Positions 8,169 through 17,019 of a stretch of 64,000 bases of DNA are shown one piece after another. The translations under genes were made by a program, and so were the position numbers. The notes below the pieces were generated by a model. It was not told the origin of the DNA, did no database searches, and was given only the letters and a program-made list of their open reading frames with translations. The DNA is taken from positions 1-64,000 of the forward strand of contig DASYRE010000007.1 in the NCBI GenBank assembly GCA_036004685.1, read 5' to 3'. This DNA is from Candidatus Polarisedimenticolia bacterium (GTDB lineage Bacteria > Acidobacteriota > Polarisedimenticolia > Gp22-AA2 > AA152). How positions within the stretch are numbered: position 1 is the first letter of the stretch; the number at the start of each line of letters is the position of its first letter.

Positions 8169-9367
8169 CCGGCCCTACCCGGAAAAAGGCTTCGGTGCGC
8201 GATCTCGACCTGCGAGGGAAGAGAGTCTTCGTGCGCGTCGATTTCAACGTCCCGCTGGAGGCGGGAAGAGTCTCCGACGACACGCGCATCCGGGCGTCGC
8301 TGCCGACGATCCGTCTGGTCCTGGAGAAGGGCGGCCGGCCGATCCTGGCGTCCCACCTCGGAAGGCCGAAAGGAAAACCGCAGCCCGAGTTCTCGCTCGC
8401 CCCCGTCACCGAAGCTCTCCGGCCCCTTCTGGGAACTCCGGTGACCTTCTCCCCGGAGTGCGTGGGGGAAGCGGCCGGCCGTCACGCCTCGGCCCTGGCC
8501 GAGGGGGAGACGCTTCTCCTGGAGAATCTGAGATTCCATCCGGGCGAGGAGAAGAACGACGAGGGCTTCGCCCGGCAGCTCGCCGCGCTCGCCGGCGCCT
8601 ACGTCAACGACGCCTTCGGCAGCGCCCACCGGGCCCACGCCTCCGTCGCCGCTCTTTGCGGGCTGCTCAGGCCGGCGGCTGCCGGCCTGCTGATGGAGAA
8701 GGAGATCGATTTTCTGGGACGCCTCCTCGGCTCGACCCCGCGGCCCTACGTCGCCCTCCTGGGCGGGGCGAAGGTCTCCGACAAGATCGCCCTGGTCAGG
8801 AACCTCATGCCCAAGGTCGACACCTTTCTGATCGGCGGGGCAATGGCCTATACCTTCCTCGCTTCCCGCGGGATCGCGACCGGAGACTCCCGCGTGGAGA
8901 CGGAGAGTGTCGCCGTGGCGAGCGCGATTCTGGAAGAAGCGAAGAAGGCGGGGGCGCCGATCCGTCTCCCGATCGACCATCGCGTAGCCGACTCGCTGGA
9001 GTCGCCCGGAGCGGCGCAGACCACCGAGGGGGAGGCTATCCCCTCCGGAAAGGTCGGCCTCGACATCGGTCCCCGCACCGTTGAGGTCTTCCGGGGAGAG
9101 CTTGCGTCGGCCCGCACCGTCCTGTGGAACGGCCCGGTGGGACTGTTTGAGCGGCCGCCCTTCGATGCCGGCTCCCGGGAATTGGCCGCGGCGATCGTCG
9201 CCTCCGGCGCCTTGAGCGTGGCCGGGGGGGGCGACACAGCGGCGGCGCTCGCCCGCTTCGGCCTGGCCGAGCGATTCAGCCACGTCTCCACCGGCGGGGG
9301 GGCGTCGCTCGAGTTTCTTTCCGGGCTCGAGCTCCCGGGCGTGGCGGCACTGACCGATCGGAGCTGA
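8165..9367 (+). CDS. pgk: Phosphoglycerate kinase
   Basis: A 400-residue glycolytic kinase. Seen in order: VFVRVDFNVPL (substrate site), ILASHLGRPKG, LLLENLRFHPGEEKND, NDAFGSAHRAHAS, the hinge-region ALLGGAKVSDKI, VLWNGPVGLFE, and the nucleotide-binding VAGGGDTAAAL and STGGGASLEFL. It transfers the acyl phosphate of 1,3-bisphosphoglycerate to ADP. The ATG at 8165 overlaps the gap stop by 4 nt, so translation is probably coupled. It is followed by tpiA after 4 bp. Confidence 0.97.
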   Translation: MTGPTRKKASVRDLDLRGKRVFVRVDFNVPLEAGRVSDDTRIRASLPTIRLVLEKGGRPILASHLGRPKGKPQPEFSLAPVTEALRPLLGTPVTFSPECVGEAAGRHASALAEGETLLLENLRFHPGEEKNDEGFARQLAALAGAYVNDAFGSAHRAHASVAALCGLLRPAAAGLLMEKEIDFLGRLLGSTPRPYVALLGGAKVSDKIALVRNLMPKVDTFLIGGAMAYTFLASRGIATGDSRVETESVAVASAILEEAKKAGAPIRLPIDHRVADSLESPGAAQTTEGEAIPSGKVGLDIGPRTVEVFRGELASARTVLWNGPVGLFERPPFDAGSRELAAAIVASGALSVAGGGDTAAALARFGLAERFSHVSTGGGASLEFLSGLELPGVAALTDRS

Positions 9368-9371
9368 AGCG

Positions 9372-10148
9372 ATGCGAGTCCCCTTCGTCATCGGCAACTG
9401 GAAGATGTCCACCACGCACGTCGAGGCGAAAGAGCTGGCCGTCCAGATCGTCGAGCGCGTCGGCGCGCTGCACGGCGTCGACGTCGTCCTGGCGCCCCCT
9501 TTCACTTCCCTTTCGGCGGTGGGGCCGGTCCTCCGGGGCCGCGGCATCGGGCTGGGGGCTCAGGACCTCCATTGGGAGGATCGGGGGGCCTTCACCGGAG
9601 CGATCTCCCACCGGATGCTGGAAGCCCTCGAATGCACTCACGTCCTCGTGGGGCATTCGGAGCGCCGCAAGCACTTCGGGGAGACCGACCACACGGTGAA
9701 CCGGAAGATCCAGGCCGCCTTGCGCGGCGGGCTCCGGCCCGTCCTGTGCGTCGGCGAGGAGGAGCAGGAGCGCACCGGCGGCCGGCTGCGCGCCGTGATT
9801 CGCCGGCAGGTAAGCCAGGGACTGGAGGAGATCGACTCCGGGGCCGCCGAGCGGCTCACGATCGCCTACGAGCCGGTCTGGGCGATCGGCACGGGACGGT
9901 CCGCCACGCCGGAGGACGCCGCGGAAGCCCACGAGGTGATCCGCCGCCAGCTCGAGCGGATCTTCGGGCCGGAGCGCTCCCGGACGGTCCGGATCCTGTA
10001 CGGAGGAAGCGTCACCGGAGAAAATGCCGCGGGATTCGCGGCGCGCGCCGAAGTGGACGGCGTCCTGGTCGGCGGGGCCTCGCTCGATGCGCAGAGCTTT
10101 GCCGCCATCGTCCACGCCGGCTGGGAGACGCGGCCGATCACGGGATAG
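9372..10148 (+). CDS. tpiA: Triosephosphate isomerase
   Basis: A 258-residue TIM barrel. The N-terminal GNWKM, the electrophilic His in [12 protein letters not shown], the catalytic Glu in [11 protein letters not shown], and the phosphate-binding [11 protein letters not shown] and VLVGGASLD are all present. It interconverts dihydroxyacetone phosphate and glyceraldehyde-3-phosphate. Third gene of the glycolytic operon; a 94-bp gap to secG contains no gene. Confidence 0.97.
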   Translation: MRVPFVIGNWKMSTTHVEAKELAVQIVERVGALHGVDVVLAPPFTSLSAVGPVLRGRGIGLGAQDLHWEDRGAFTGAISHRMLEALECTHVLVGHSERRKHFGETDHTVNRKIQAALRGGLRPVLCVGEEEQERTGGRLRAVIRRQVSQGLEEIDSGAAERLTIAYEPVWAIGTGRSATPEDAAEAHEVIRRQLERIFGPERSRTVRILYGGSVTGENAAGFAARAEVDGVLVGGASLDAQSFAAIVHAGWETRPITG

Positions 10149-10242
10149 GACATCTTTACGTCACGCCGGTCTCTGTGCTAAAGTTCGGGCCCGTCAAAAA
10201 TCAACCGAGCTTGGAATCGCGAGGTCGGGAGAGAGACTCGAA

Positions 10243-10662
10243 ATGATGATTGCGCTGATAGCCCTCCATATTATCGTCTGTCTGATCCTCATCATCGTTG
10301 TTCTTCTCCAGTCGGGAAAGGGAGCGGATCTGGCGGGTGCTTTCGGCGGCGGCGGGAGCCAGACGGCTCTCGGAAGCCGGGGGGCCGCCACCGTCCTCTC
10401 CAAGGCGACGACCATCGCCGCGGTTCTCTTCATGTTCACTTCGCTGGCCCTGGCCATCATGTCCTCGCGCCGGACTTCCGCGGTGCTGCAGAGCGCGCCT
10501 CCGGGGGGGCAGTCCGCTCCTTTGAAGCCTCCCGCGACGACACCGCCGGCCGGCGGACAGGCCCCCGCGACGCCTCCCTCGGGCGCCGCTCCCGGGACCT
10601 CCCAGCCCGCTCCCGGGCAGCCGGCCCCGCAGCAGCCGCCGACGGGTCAGCCGACGAAGTAG
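10243..10662 (+). CDS. secG: Preprotein translocase subunit SecG with Pro-rich tail
   Basis: 139 residues. Two transmembrane helices (about residues 3-20 and 52-70) flank the SecG loop [20 protein letters not shown] and [14 protein letters not shown]. SecG assists SecYE in protein export. After the second helix a roughly 60-residue Pro/Ala/Gln/Gly tail follows, longer than in E. coli SecG but common in GC-rich lineages. Two adjacent ATG codons (10243 and 10246) could start; a GGGAGAGAG site precedes them. Its place after tpiA and before tRNA-Leu is a widespread arrangement. Confidence 0.93.
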   Translation: MMIALIALHIIVCLILIIVVLLQSGKGADLAGAFGGGGSQTALGSRGAATVLSKATTIAAVLFMFTSLALAIMSSRRTSAVLQSAPPGGQSAPLKPPATTPPAGGQAPATPPSGAAPGTSQPAPGQPAPQQPPTGQPTK

Positions 10663-10679
10663 CTGCGTTGTCCTCGATT

Positions 10680-10764
10680 GCCGAAGTGGTGGAACTGGCA
10701 GACACACCATCTTGAGGGGGTGGCGGGTAACACCGTGCGGGTTCGAATCCCGCCTTCGGCACCA
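10680..10764 (+). tRNA. tRNA-Leu (anticodon GAG)
   Basis: An 85-nt gene with encoded CCA. The acceptor stem GCCGAAG pairs with CTTCGGC; the anticodon stem CCATC/GGTGG encloses loop TTGAGGG, giving anticodon GAG for CUC codons; a long variable arm and the T arm CGGGTTCGAATCCCG follow. It lies 17 bp after secG and is probably co-transcribed with it. A stretch of different composition begins immediately downstream. Confidence 0.96.
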
Positions 10765-10931
10765 TTCCTTATAACTCCTTGTACTTAAAAACTCCCCTTG
10801 CACCCAGGGCAATCGAATGGCCTTCATCCGGCACGTTGGGAAAAGTTGGCTTTCTACCGGAAAGTGGGCCGTAAGAACCGCAGCCAGATTTCCAAGGACA
10901 AGTCCATCGTGCTAGGAGAAGTTCCGTCTTT

Positions 10932-13043
10932 TCATGGAGATGAGGCGGTTTTTTCTGATTGCCCTTCTCTGCATGACGCCGGCCTTTGCCGGGGGGACGA
11001 CGTTGATAGAGGTCCTTCCTTGATCGCAGTCTTCCTGTGGGAGTGTCCAGAACGAGGAGACCAGTTCGAACCCAGGGTTGTGGAAGCTGGGAGACGCGCA
11101 TACTCGTCGGCCCCGATGTCCCAAATCCCTCCCTGGATCGGGTTCGCGTCCGCGTAGGAGGGAAGGCCATGGGCCGAGGCAACGGAATTGTTGATGTCCA
11201 TCTTTCGCCCTGCCGGCATCCCTGTCGAGGTTCCGTGGTCCTTTGCGGGGCTGTTGGACTGGATGTGATAGTCGGAGGAGGCGGCACTCACAAATAGGGG
11301 ATCCTGGCAGCGATTCTGGTCCGCCGTTCCGTTCGCCGAGCCGTCGAAGTCAGACCCGGGAAGAATCCGAGCACATGAAAATGTAAGCGCACCGATTTGA
11401 GCCAGAACAGTTCCTCCAGCGTTAGGCGCGTAGATCAAGTTGTGCTGGAACTGGTTTTGTGCGCCGGCGGAGGTCGGGCTCGTCCAGTTGATGAGCTTCT
11501 TCGCGCTGGAGGAGTAGATGAGATTGTTGCGGAGGAGGTTGCCGGTATAGGTGCCGCCTTCCGTAGAATTGAAGGCCTCTCCGACTGGATTGATGCAGGT
11601 GTTGTTGTAGATCGAATTATTGGTGAACGTGTTGGAGGTATCTCCGCCTTCAAAGCCAGAGAACCAGAAGCATTTGCCATCCCCCCCGGCCGAGCCCGGA
11701 GCTATGCACACATTGTTATAGATCTGGATGTTCCGATGATAGTGATAAACAGGATTCCTCCCCTCGATTGCGAGCTTGAAACAGCTCCCCACGGCAACGA
11801 AGACATTGTCGCGGACGGTAATCCCGTCGACCGGCGATTCGAGAAGAATCGCCTTGTTCCCCGACCCTCCACGTCCCGCCGGGATGCATCGCTCCATCAA
11901 ATTACCTTCCACGAAAAACCCTGAGTAGTCTCCTGAGCCGACGTTAGAGGCCGTCCCGAACGTCGTGCAGTTGGGCGTTCCGCCCATACCGTCCCCAAGC
12001 ACGGTCGCGCCGCCCATGTCGTGGACCCAATTCCTGGCGAAAGCACCCGTGAAGGGCGCCGACGGATGACTCTCCGTATGAATGCCTTCGCTTGTCGAGT
12101 AGCTGAATTCGTTCTCGGTGATCTGGAGATTGTTCACACCGCCGCTTCCGACGACCGAGATCGTGACCGGCCGGGCGCTTCCGGTCTCCGAGTCAATGAA
12201 CTTGGAGAAGATGTTTCTCGTGATCGTGACGTTCGTGAGATTGCCCTGGGATTGAATCGCGCACCGCGCGCCGTTCCGGAAGGTCAGACCTCGGATCGTC
12301 ACGTTCGCGTTCGTGCTCGAGGAACTGGTCCCCAGCTCGAGGAGATCGGTGCGCCGGTGGTTCACACCAATCCCCTTGGTCGTGTTGGGATTCGTGACCG
12401 TCGGACCCCAGCGGACAAGCAGAGTATTGCCGGAGTCCCCGTTCCAGTTGCAGGCTCCGGACCATCCCACCGCATCATAGGTGGCGGTGATCTGAGCCGC
12501 CGAGGGACGCTTTCGCGTGATTGAGCCGTCTGGCTTTCGAGCGAAGTAGAGGCGGTCCTGCGAACCGTCGCACGTAGCCATCTGGTAGTACCACACGTCC
12601 GAGCAAGTTCCGGGAACGCCGGCGCAGACACCGGAGGAGCAATCCGAGCATTGCGTCCAGCCGCTCGGAGTGAACCTGATTCCCTCAAGATAGACCGTCT
12701 CCTGATCGACGAGGCCGTAGCGATATGGCTGGATGATGATGGGGTGTCCGACAGCTCCGGACTTCACGATGTTCCATTGACCATGCGTGAAGACATCGTA
12801 GACACCGGTCGTGCCCGGACAAGTTCCGTGCGCGACGTGCGTCCCGCGAAGGTAAAGAATCTCATCCTGAGCGGACAGCAACTCCGCGCCTTCGCTCAAC
12901 GTCCTCTTGGGCCCGGTCCTCCCGCAGACATCCGATACACCCGTACCCGACGTCCTACAACCAGGGTCGACATAGTAGGGACCGCCGGCCCAGGCCTGCG
13001 CCGCCAGTAAGGCCAGCGGGAAGAAGACCTTCACCCTCTTCAT
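10932..13043 (-). CDS. Secreted right-handed parallel beta-helix protein
   Basis: A 703-residue protein with a clear signal peptide (MKRVKVFFPLALLAAQAWAG). From about residue 250 to 560 it shows parallel beta-helix rungs with repeating N-x-F/I and NNT/NNL turns, e.g. VTIRGLTFRNGA, ITRNIFSKF, IQIYNNVCI. The block IWDIGADEYA (about residues 640-650) is the usual end of choice-of-anchor Q-type proteins. The N-terminal 240 residues contain many Cys. The last ~55 residues are Ser/Arg/Pro-rich, unlike the rest, and lie antisense to the orphan signal peptide, suggesting that the natural 3' end was lost. The gene is visibly less GC-rich than its neighbours. The 167 bp between it and the tRNA hold no gene I can support. 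Substrate or surface role unknown. Confidence 0.8.
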   Translation of the reverse strand: MKRVKVFFPLALLAAQAWAGGPYYVDPGCRTSGTGVSDVCGRTGPKRTLSEGAELLSAQDEILYLRGTHVAHGTCPGTTGVYDVFTHGQWNIVKSGAVGHPIIIQPYRYGLVDQETVYLEGIRFTPSGWTQCSDCSSGVCAGVPGTCSDVWYYQMATCDGSQDRLYFARKPDGSITRKRPSAAQITATYDAVGWSGACNWNGDSGNTLLVRWGPTVTNPNTTKGIGVNHRRTDLLELGTSSSSTNANVTIRGLTFRNGARCAIQSQGNLTNVTITRNIFSKFIDSETGSARPVTISVVGSGGVNNLQITENEFSYSTSEGIHTESHPSAPFTGAFARNWVHDMGGATVLGDGMGGTPNCTTFGTASNVGSGDYSGFFVEGNLMERCIPAGRGGSGNKAILLESPVDGITVRDNVFVAVGSCFKLAIEGRNPVYHYHRNIQIYNNVCIAPGSAGGDGKCFWFSGFEGGDTSNTFTNNSIYNNTCINPVGEAFNSTEGGTYTGNLLRNNLIYSSSAKKLINWTSPTSAGAQNQFQHNLIYAPNAGGTVLAQIGALTFSCARILPGSDFDGSANGTADQNRCQDPLFVSAASSDYHIQSNSPAKDHGTSTGMPAGRKMDINNSVASAHGLPSYADANPIQGGIWDIGADEYARLPASTTLGSNWSPRSGHSHRKTAIKEGPLSTSSPRQRPASCREGQSEKTASSP
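10934..11023 (+). pseudogene. Orphan signal-peptide fragment of a secreted protein gene
   Basis: A 29-codon plus-strand frame reads MEMRRFFLIALLCMTPAFAG and stops after nine more residues. It is a textbook Sec signal peptide with an Ala-x-Ala cleavage site (AFA|GG), and AGGAGA lies upstream. Nothing secreted follows: the frame ends at 11023 and the sequence continues as the antisense of the beta-helix gene. I read it as the 5' remnant of a gene truncated by rearrangement. A genuine 29-residue peptide cannot be excluded. Confidence 0.5.
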
Positions 13044-13372
13044 TCTCTTCCTTCACTCCCTCGTGGTGAGCTGGAACGGACTGTAACGGGTGGACTCACG
13101 AGATGCAAGTGATCCGCGGCGACACGGCGGCAAGGAAAAGGGGCGCGACGGCTCCGGGACCGCGAATCGAGGACCTCGAGGCGCCGGAACCCGGACCCAT
13201 TTCTCCCTCCCGGCCGAAGACAATTCCAAGAGGCGAAGAACGAACAAGAGCGACGCGGGGCTGTCACTCTTTCTTGCCGATATCCGATCTGCAAGGTAGA
13301 AAGCTTCCTGTGCCTGAAGAGGGGCGGGGTGCGCGATCTCGATTAATGACAAGGGACCGAAGGAGGAGAGGG
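13044..13372 (+). promoter_or_regulatory. Divergent intergenic region with putative promoter of the TIGR03118-like gene
   Basis: This 329-bp region separates the beta-helix gene from the divergent secreted-protein gene. On the plus strand TTGCCG (13274-13279), 17 bp, TAGAAA (13297-13302) is a moderate promoter about 70 bp before the ATG at 13373, and AAGGAGGAGAGGG (from 13360) is a strong ribosome site. A frame continuous with the downstream gene is open back to 13103 but is Arg/Gly/Pro-rich and has no ribosome site, so I treat it as non-coding. Confidence 0.4.
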
Positions 13373-15094
13373 ATGAAGTCCATGACCGGATTGTTCGTAT
13401 TGCTGGTGGCCGCGGCTCTGGCGACGGCCGCCATCGCCGACGACGTCTATCTGCCGACCGATCTGGTGTCGGACCAGCCCGGCGTCGCGCCGATCCTGGA
13501 TACGCACCTGGTCAACGGCTGGGGGATCGCGGTGCCCCCGAGCAGCGGCGCGTTTTGGGTGTCCTCGGAAGGCGCGGGCCTGAGCGTCCTCTACTCGGGG
13601 GACGTGGGTCCAAATCCGCTCGCGAAAGCCCCGCTGGAGGTCTCGATTCCGGGAGGGCATCCGACCGGCGTCGTCTTCAACACCATCGTCGGCGTCAGCG
13701 ATTTCGTGATCGCCTCGGGAAGCTCCGCGGCGCCGGCGACGTTTATCTTTGCGTCGCTCGCGGGAGAGGTGACCGGCTGGAGCCCCGCCGTATCGCAGAC
13801 CAGCGCCCAGCTGGCGTTCCAGGCGACGGATGGCGCGATCTACACCGGCATCGCCCTGGGCAACAACGGCGCGGGCAATTTCCTGTACCTGGCCGACTTC
13901 CACAATCGAAAAATCGACGTCCTGAACGCCAGCTTCCAAGTGGCGCACCTGGCCGGATCGTTCACCGACTCCGACCTGCCCGGCGACTATGCCCCCTTCA
14001 ACGTCGCCATCCTGGGCGGCAGGCTCCACGTCGCCTACGCGAAGCAGGATGCGGACGGCGAGGAGGAGATCACGGGTCCGCATCTCGGCTTCATCGACGT
14101 GTTCGACCTGAACGGCAACTTCCTCCAGCGGCTGGTGTCGCAGGGGCGGCTCAACGCCCCCTGGGCAATGGTCGTCGCCCCGGCGGGGTTCGGGCAGTTC
14201 AGCGGGGATCTGCTGGTCGGCAACTTCGGGGACGGCCGGATCAACGCTTATGATCCGGCGACCGGGGCGTTCGTCGGGACGCTCAGCCAATCTTCGAACG
14301 ATCCGATCGAGATCGACGGCCTGTGGGGGCTCGCGTTCGGCAACGGCACCACCGCGGGAAGCGCCACTTCGCTGTATTACGCCGCCGGCCCGAGCGACGA
14401 GACGCACGGGCTCTTCGGGAAGATCACGGCGAATCCCGCGGGAACGAGCCCGGTTCACGCGGCCGTTACGGGAGGCAACCTCGTGATCACCGGAAGTCGG
14501 GAAAACGACCGGATCGGCGTGCAGATGGACGACAAGACCCAGCGCCTCCTCGTCCTGGCCGACGAGCACGAGGTCGGCTCGTTCGATCCGGCATCGGTGA
14601 GCCGCATTCAGCTCCTGGGTTTCGCCGGCGACGACCGGTTCAAGATCGCGAGGGACGTGGCGATTCCGGCGATTCTCGACGGCGGCGCGGGGAACGACAA
14701 CCTGAGCGGCGGAGGGGGCGCCAACCTGATCCTGGGCGGCCCGGGAGACGACACCCTCCTCGGCTCGGCAGGCCGCGACATCCTGATCGGAGGCGAGGGC
14801 GCCGACCGCCTGCGCGGCAACGACGAGGACGATCTCCTGATCGGCGGATCGACGGCTTATGACGGCGACCTCACCGCCTGGCTGGCGATCCAGGGCGAAT
14901 GGATCTCGGGCGAATCTTACGCGGAGCGCGTCGACCACCTCCGCAACGGCTTGGAAGGGCTGCCGAAGCTCGATGGCACGACGGTTCTCGACGACGCGGC
15001 CAAGGACTTCCTCAGCGGGAACCAGGGACTCGATTGGTTCTTCGCGGGACCGGACGATTCGCTCGACCTCGAATCGGGAGAGCAGCAGAACTGA
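13373..15094 (+). CDS. Secreted TIGR03118-like beta-propeller protein with RTX-type Gly/Asp repeats
   Basis: 573 residues. After a signal peptide (about residues 1-22) comes a ~360-residue domain matching TIGR03118-type proteins: LVSDQPGVAPILDTHLVNGW, GHPTGVVFN, NGNFLQRLVSQGRLNAPW, GQFSGDLLVGNFGDGRINAY, IDGLWGLAFGNG. A C-terminal block has several GGxGxDxL nonapeptides (GGAGNDNLSGG, GGPGDDTLLGS, GGEGADRLRG), the RTX calcium-binding roll. Function is unknown; secretion and Ca binding are inferred. ATG 13373 is fixed by the ribosome site just upstream. Confidence 0.85.
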   Translation: MKSMTGLFVLLVAAALATAAIADDVYLPTDLVSDQPGVAPILDTHLVNGWGIAVPPSSGAFWVSSEGAGLSVLYSGDVGPNPLAKAPLEVSIPGGHPTGVVFNTIVGVSDFVIASGSSAAPATFIFASLAGEVTGWSPAVSQTSAQLAFQATDGAIYTGIALGNNGAGNFLYLADFHNRKIDVLNASFQVAHLAGSFTDSDLPGDYAPFNVAILGGRLHVAYAKQDADGEEEITGPHLGFIDVFDLNGNFLQRLVSQGRLNAPWAMVVAPAGFGQFSGDLLVGNFGDGRINAYDPATGAFVGTLSQSSNDPIEIDGLWGLAFGNGTTAGSATSLYYAAGPSDETHGLFGKITANPAGTSPVHAAVTGGNLVITGSRENDRIGVQMDDKTQRLLVLADEHEVGSFDPASVSRIQLLGFAGDDRFKIARDVAIPAILDGGAGNDNLSGGGGANLILGGPGDDTLLGSAGRDILIGGEGADRLRGNDEDDLLIGGSTAYDGDLTAWLAIQGEWISGESYAERVDHLRNGLEGLPKLDGTTVLDDAAKDFLSGNQGLDWFFAGPDDSLDLESGEQQN

Positions 15095-15165
15095 AGCCGC
15101 GCCTTATAGGGCGCGGAGGCTTCCTCCGGGCCCCTTTCCGTGTAGGAAGTCGTTGCCGGGCGCCC

Positions 15166-15188
15166 GGCCCGCTCGTTTCGGGCCTTCT
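15166..15188 (+). terminator. Possible terminator after the TIGR03118-like gene
   Basis: GGCCCG (15166-15171), 7-nt loop, CGGGCC (15179-15184), then TTCT. It is short, with a poor U-tract. The 209-bp gap 15095-15303 is otherwise without a gene; a second imperfect hairpin spans the stop codon (GAAGCC...GGCTTC, 15091-15122). Confidence 0.3.
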
Positions 15189-15303
15189 AAAGTGCTCTTA
15201 CCCTGTCCTCCGGGCGCGCTAATAGAGGACACCCCGGGCGTCGAGAAACGTGGCTGACTTCAACGTGGAGCAATAGGTCGAATCGGACAAGAAGAACGGG
15301 ACC

Positions 15304-15606
15304 CTAGTCGGCGAGCAGCTCGATCCCCATGCCGCCTCGCAGGCTGCGGCGGAAGGCCTGGGGAACTTCCTTCACCCAGCGGACCACGCCGCGGGCCGAG
15401 CGCTTTCCTTCGGGGCCATCCAGAACCAGGGTCAGGATGGTGTCGGGAGGATAGAGGTTGTTGCCTTGCAGGAAGAGGCCTTTCTCCCCGAGATCGGAGG
15501 TGTATCCAAGATGCAGCGCCGTCTCTTCCACGCCGTAGCGCACGGCGATCCGGCGCCGGCTCCGGTCCCGGGCCCTGCGTTCGAATTCGGCGGTCTTCAA
15601 GGCCAC
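15304..15606 (-). CDS. PilZ-domain protein
   Basis: 100 residues. An Arg-rich start (RRARDRSRRRIAVRYG) resembles the RxxxR c-di-GMP-binding motif, and the beta-barrel part reads YTSDLGEKGLFLQGNNLYPP, then ARGVVRWVKEV, then GMGIELLAD, typical of PilZ domains. Such proteins usually bind cyclic di-GMP or act as pilus or motility adaptors. It sits immediately upstream of a pseudopilin gene in the same direction (70-bp gap). A diguanylate cyclase with an intact active site is encoded at 62644-63726. Confidence 0.75.
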   Translation of the reverse strand: MALKTAEFERRARDRSRRRIAVRYGVEETALHLGYTSDLGEKGLFLQGNNLYPPDTILTLVLDGPEGKRSARGVVRWVKEVPQAFRRSLRGGMGIELLAD

Positions 15607-15676
15607 GGGCTTGCTCCCCGAAAACGAGTCGGCGTGGCTCGGCGCGCAGCCCGCGGGCTCGCCCCGAGCCGCCCGC

Positions 15677-16123
15677 CTAGCTCTGGGTACCCTGGGGCCA
15701 CTGGAAGAACTGACCGTCGGAGAAGACGATGTCGCAGTTGAAATTTGAGGTCATTCCGCCGGACCAAGTTCCCTGAAACCCGTCCTTACCCAGGCTGACG
15801 ACGGTGTAGCTCGAGCCGTCGGCGGGCGTCGCGACGCTCCAGGTGTGATCCCAGCCGTCTCCCTGCGGCGGGGTCTTGATGAAGAACGGCGAGATGTAGG
15901 TCTTGAGCGTGGGCCAGTCCGACACGCCCATCGGGTAGGTCGCATGATCGATATGATAGAGCTCGACCGCCTCCGAAATGGAATGCAGGTCCACCATCGA
16001 GCGCTTCTGCTTTCCCTTATCGAGGGCGTTAGTCAGGCTCGCCATGGCGATGGCGGCGATGATTCCGAGGATCGCGACGACGATGAGTAGCTCGATGAGG
16101 GTGAAACCGCTTTGTTTGCGCAT
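15677..16123 (-). CDS. Type IV pilin-like / type II secretion pseudopilin
   Basis: A 148-residue prepilin. The type III signal MRKQSG|FTLIELLIVVAILGI has the cleavage-site Gly, N-methylated Phe and Glu5, followed by the long hydrophobic helix. The remainder is GspG-like: HSISEAVELYHIDHATYP, then FIKTPPQGDGWDHTW. No assembly genes lie nearby, so pilus and type II secretion cannot be told apart. ATG 16123 is chosen by the signal sequence; the frame is open far upstream without coding character. Confidence 0.88.
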   Translation of the reverse strand: MRKQSGFTLIELLIVVAILGIIAAIAMASLTNALDKGKQKRSMVDLHSISEAVELYHIDHATYPMGVSDWPTLKTYISPFFIKTPPQGDGWDHTWSVATPADGSSYTVVSLGKDGFQGTWSGGMTSNFNCDIVFSDGQFFQWPQGTQS

Positions 16124-16310
16124 GGCAGCGCCCCTTTCCATTCCTTGACCGCCCATTCTTGCAGCAACGCCGATGCCAAAAAGACGGCCTCCCGGGGCGA
16201 GAGGACAACTGCTTGTGGTTTCATCGGCTTCCAAGCCGCGGACCGGTGTCCCTCGCGGATGCGGGATCGGAGGCGACGAAAAACTAACGATTTCCGTCTT
16301 TCGATGTTCA

Positions 16311-16333
16311 AAACGACTGACAGAATCTGTCAG
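16311..16333 (-). terminator. Terminator-like hairpin at the end of the csp-selenoprotein operon
   Basis: CTGACAG (16317-16323), AAT, CTGTCAG (16327-16333): a perfect 7-bp stem that includes the stop codon of the gene ending at 16330. On the minus strand it is followed by TCGTTTTG. It plausibly ends the four-gene operon. The rest of the 16124-16329 gap shows nothing. Confidence 0.5.
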
Positions 16334-16551
16334 GAGGAGGGGGGCGGCCCTTTGCGGCCGAGCGAGGAGAGCGAGATCGCCAGGGAGACGAAGATGGCGA
16401 TCATCGGGATCACGAGGGTAAACATGATCTTCTCGCCGATGACCAGTCCGACCCGCGACGAGGAGCCCCAGAGATAGGACGCCGCCGCCACTCCGAGCGC
16501 CGCGCCCCAGAGCGGCGGAAGCCATCCTCGGCGATGAGTCTTGCCGGCCAT
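16330..16551 (-). CDS. Small two-helix membrane protein
   Basis: 73 residues with two predicted transmembrane helices (about 14-30 and 39-62), a basic N-terminus and a short polar tail. I do not recognise a family. Its ATG directly follows the TGA of the metallopeptidase gene, so it is translated as part of the csp-selenoprotein-peptidase operon. The tight coupling is the main argument that it is real. Confidence 0.6.
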   Translation of the reverse strand: MAGKTHRRGWLPPLWGAALGVAAASYLWGSSSRVGLVIGEKIMFTLVIPMIAIFVSLAISLSSLGRKGPPPSS

Positions 16552-17019
16552 TCAATCCTCGAAGCGCCGCGCCATCCCGGCGCTCCGCGTGAGCTCCCCG
16601 GCGAACAGCTCCAGCTGCATCGCCGCCGGCGGCGGGTTCGATTTGCCGGGGCGATAGATCCCCTCGCGCCGCGCGTATTCCAGGATTTGGAAGTAATAGG
16701 ACTTGAAGCGGGGGCCGTGGTTGAAGTGCTTCAGGTGCGCCAGCTCGTGGCACACCGTGTTGATCAGGCTCGAATACTTGAGGGCGGCCCCGGTCTTCGC
16801 ATGCGTCAGCCGCACCGCGATCCGCCCGTCGGCATAGCAGACGCCGTAGCGGCGCTTGACCTGGGGCTTTTCCGGGGCGATCTCGCGGTAGGTCAAGCCG
16901 AAGTGGCGCGCGATCCGCTCCGCGTCCTGCCGGACCCGCGACATCAGGCCGGAATGATCGGCTCTTTTCCGAGGGGGAGAAAACAGGGAGGCGGCCGCCC
17001 GCCGCTTCAAACGCCTCAC
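16552..17019 (-). CDS. YgjP/SprT-like zinc metallopeptidase
   Basis: 155 residues with the zinc-binding HExxH motif in TVCHELAHLKHFNHGPRFKS (about residue 90), where the third ligand is probably the His of FNHGPRF. The upstream RRYGVCYADGRIAVRL strand is also typical of YgjP/SprT-like (DUF45, M48-related) proteins. The start is GTG at 17017-17019; this GTG overlaps the TGA stop of the preceding selenoprotein gene (GTGA), a key argument for reading that gene through its internal UGA. The function in bacteria is poorly known. Confidence 0.85.
   Translation of the reverse strand: MRRLKRRAAASLFSPPRKRADHSGLMSRVRQDAERIARHFGLTYREIAPEKPQVKRRYGVCYADGRIAVRLTHAKTGAALKYSSLINTVCHELAHLKHFNHGPRFKSYYFQILEYARREGIYRPGKSNPPPAAMQLELFAGELTRSAGMARRFED

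Noticed and set aside
10201-10827. Minus-strand frames with RRRDSNPHG-like text across the tRNA-Leu
   Set aside because: This text is the well-known spurious translation of the antisense of a tRNA-Leu gene; it is a shadow of secG and the tRNA.
11040-11100. T-arm-like sequence near 11.06 kb as a second tRNA
   Set aside because: TTCGAAC is present, but the flanking arms do not pair and no cloverleaf can be drawn.
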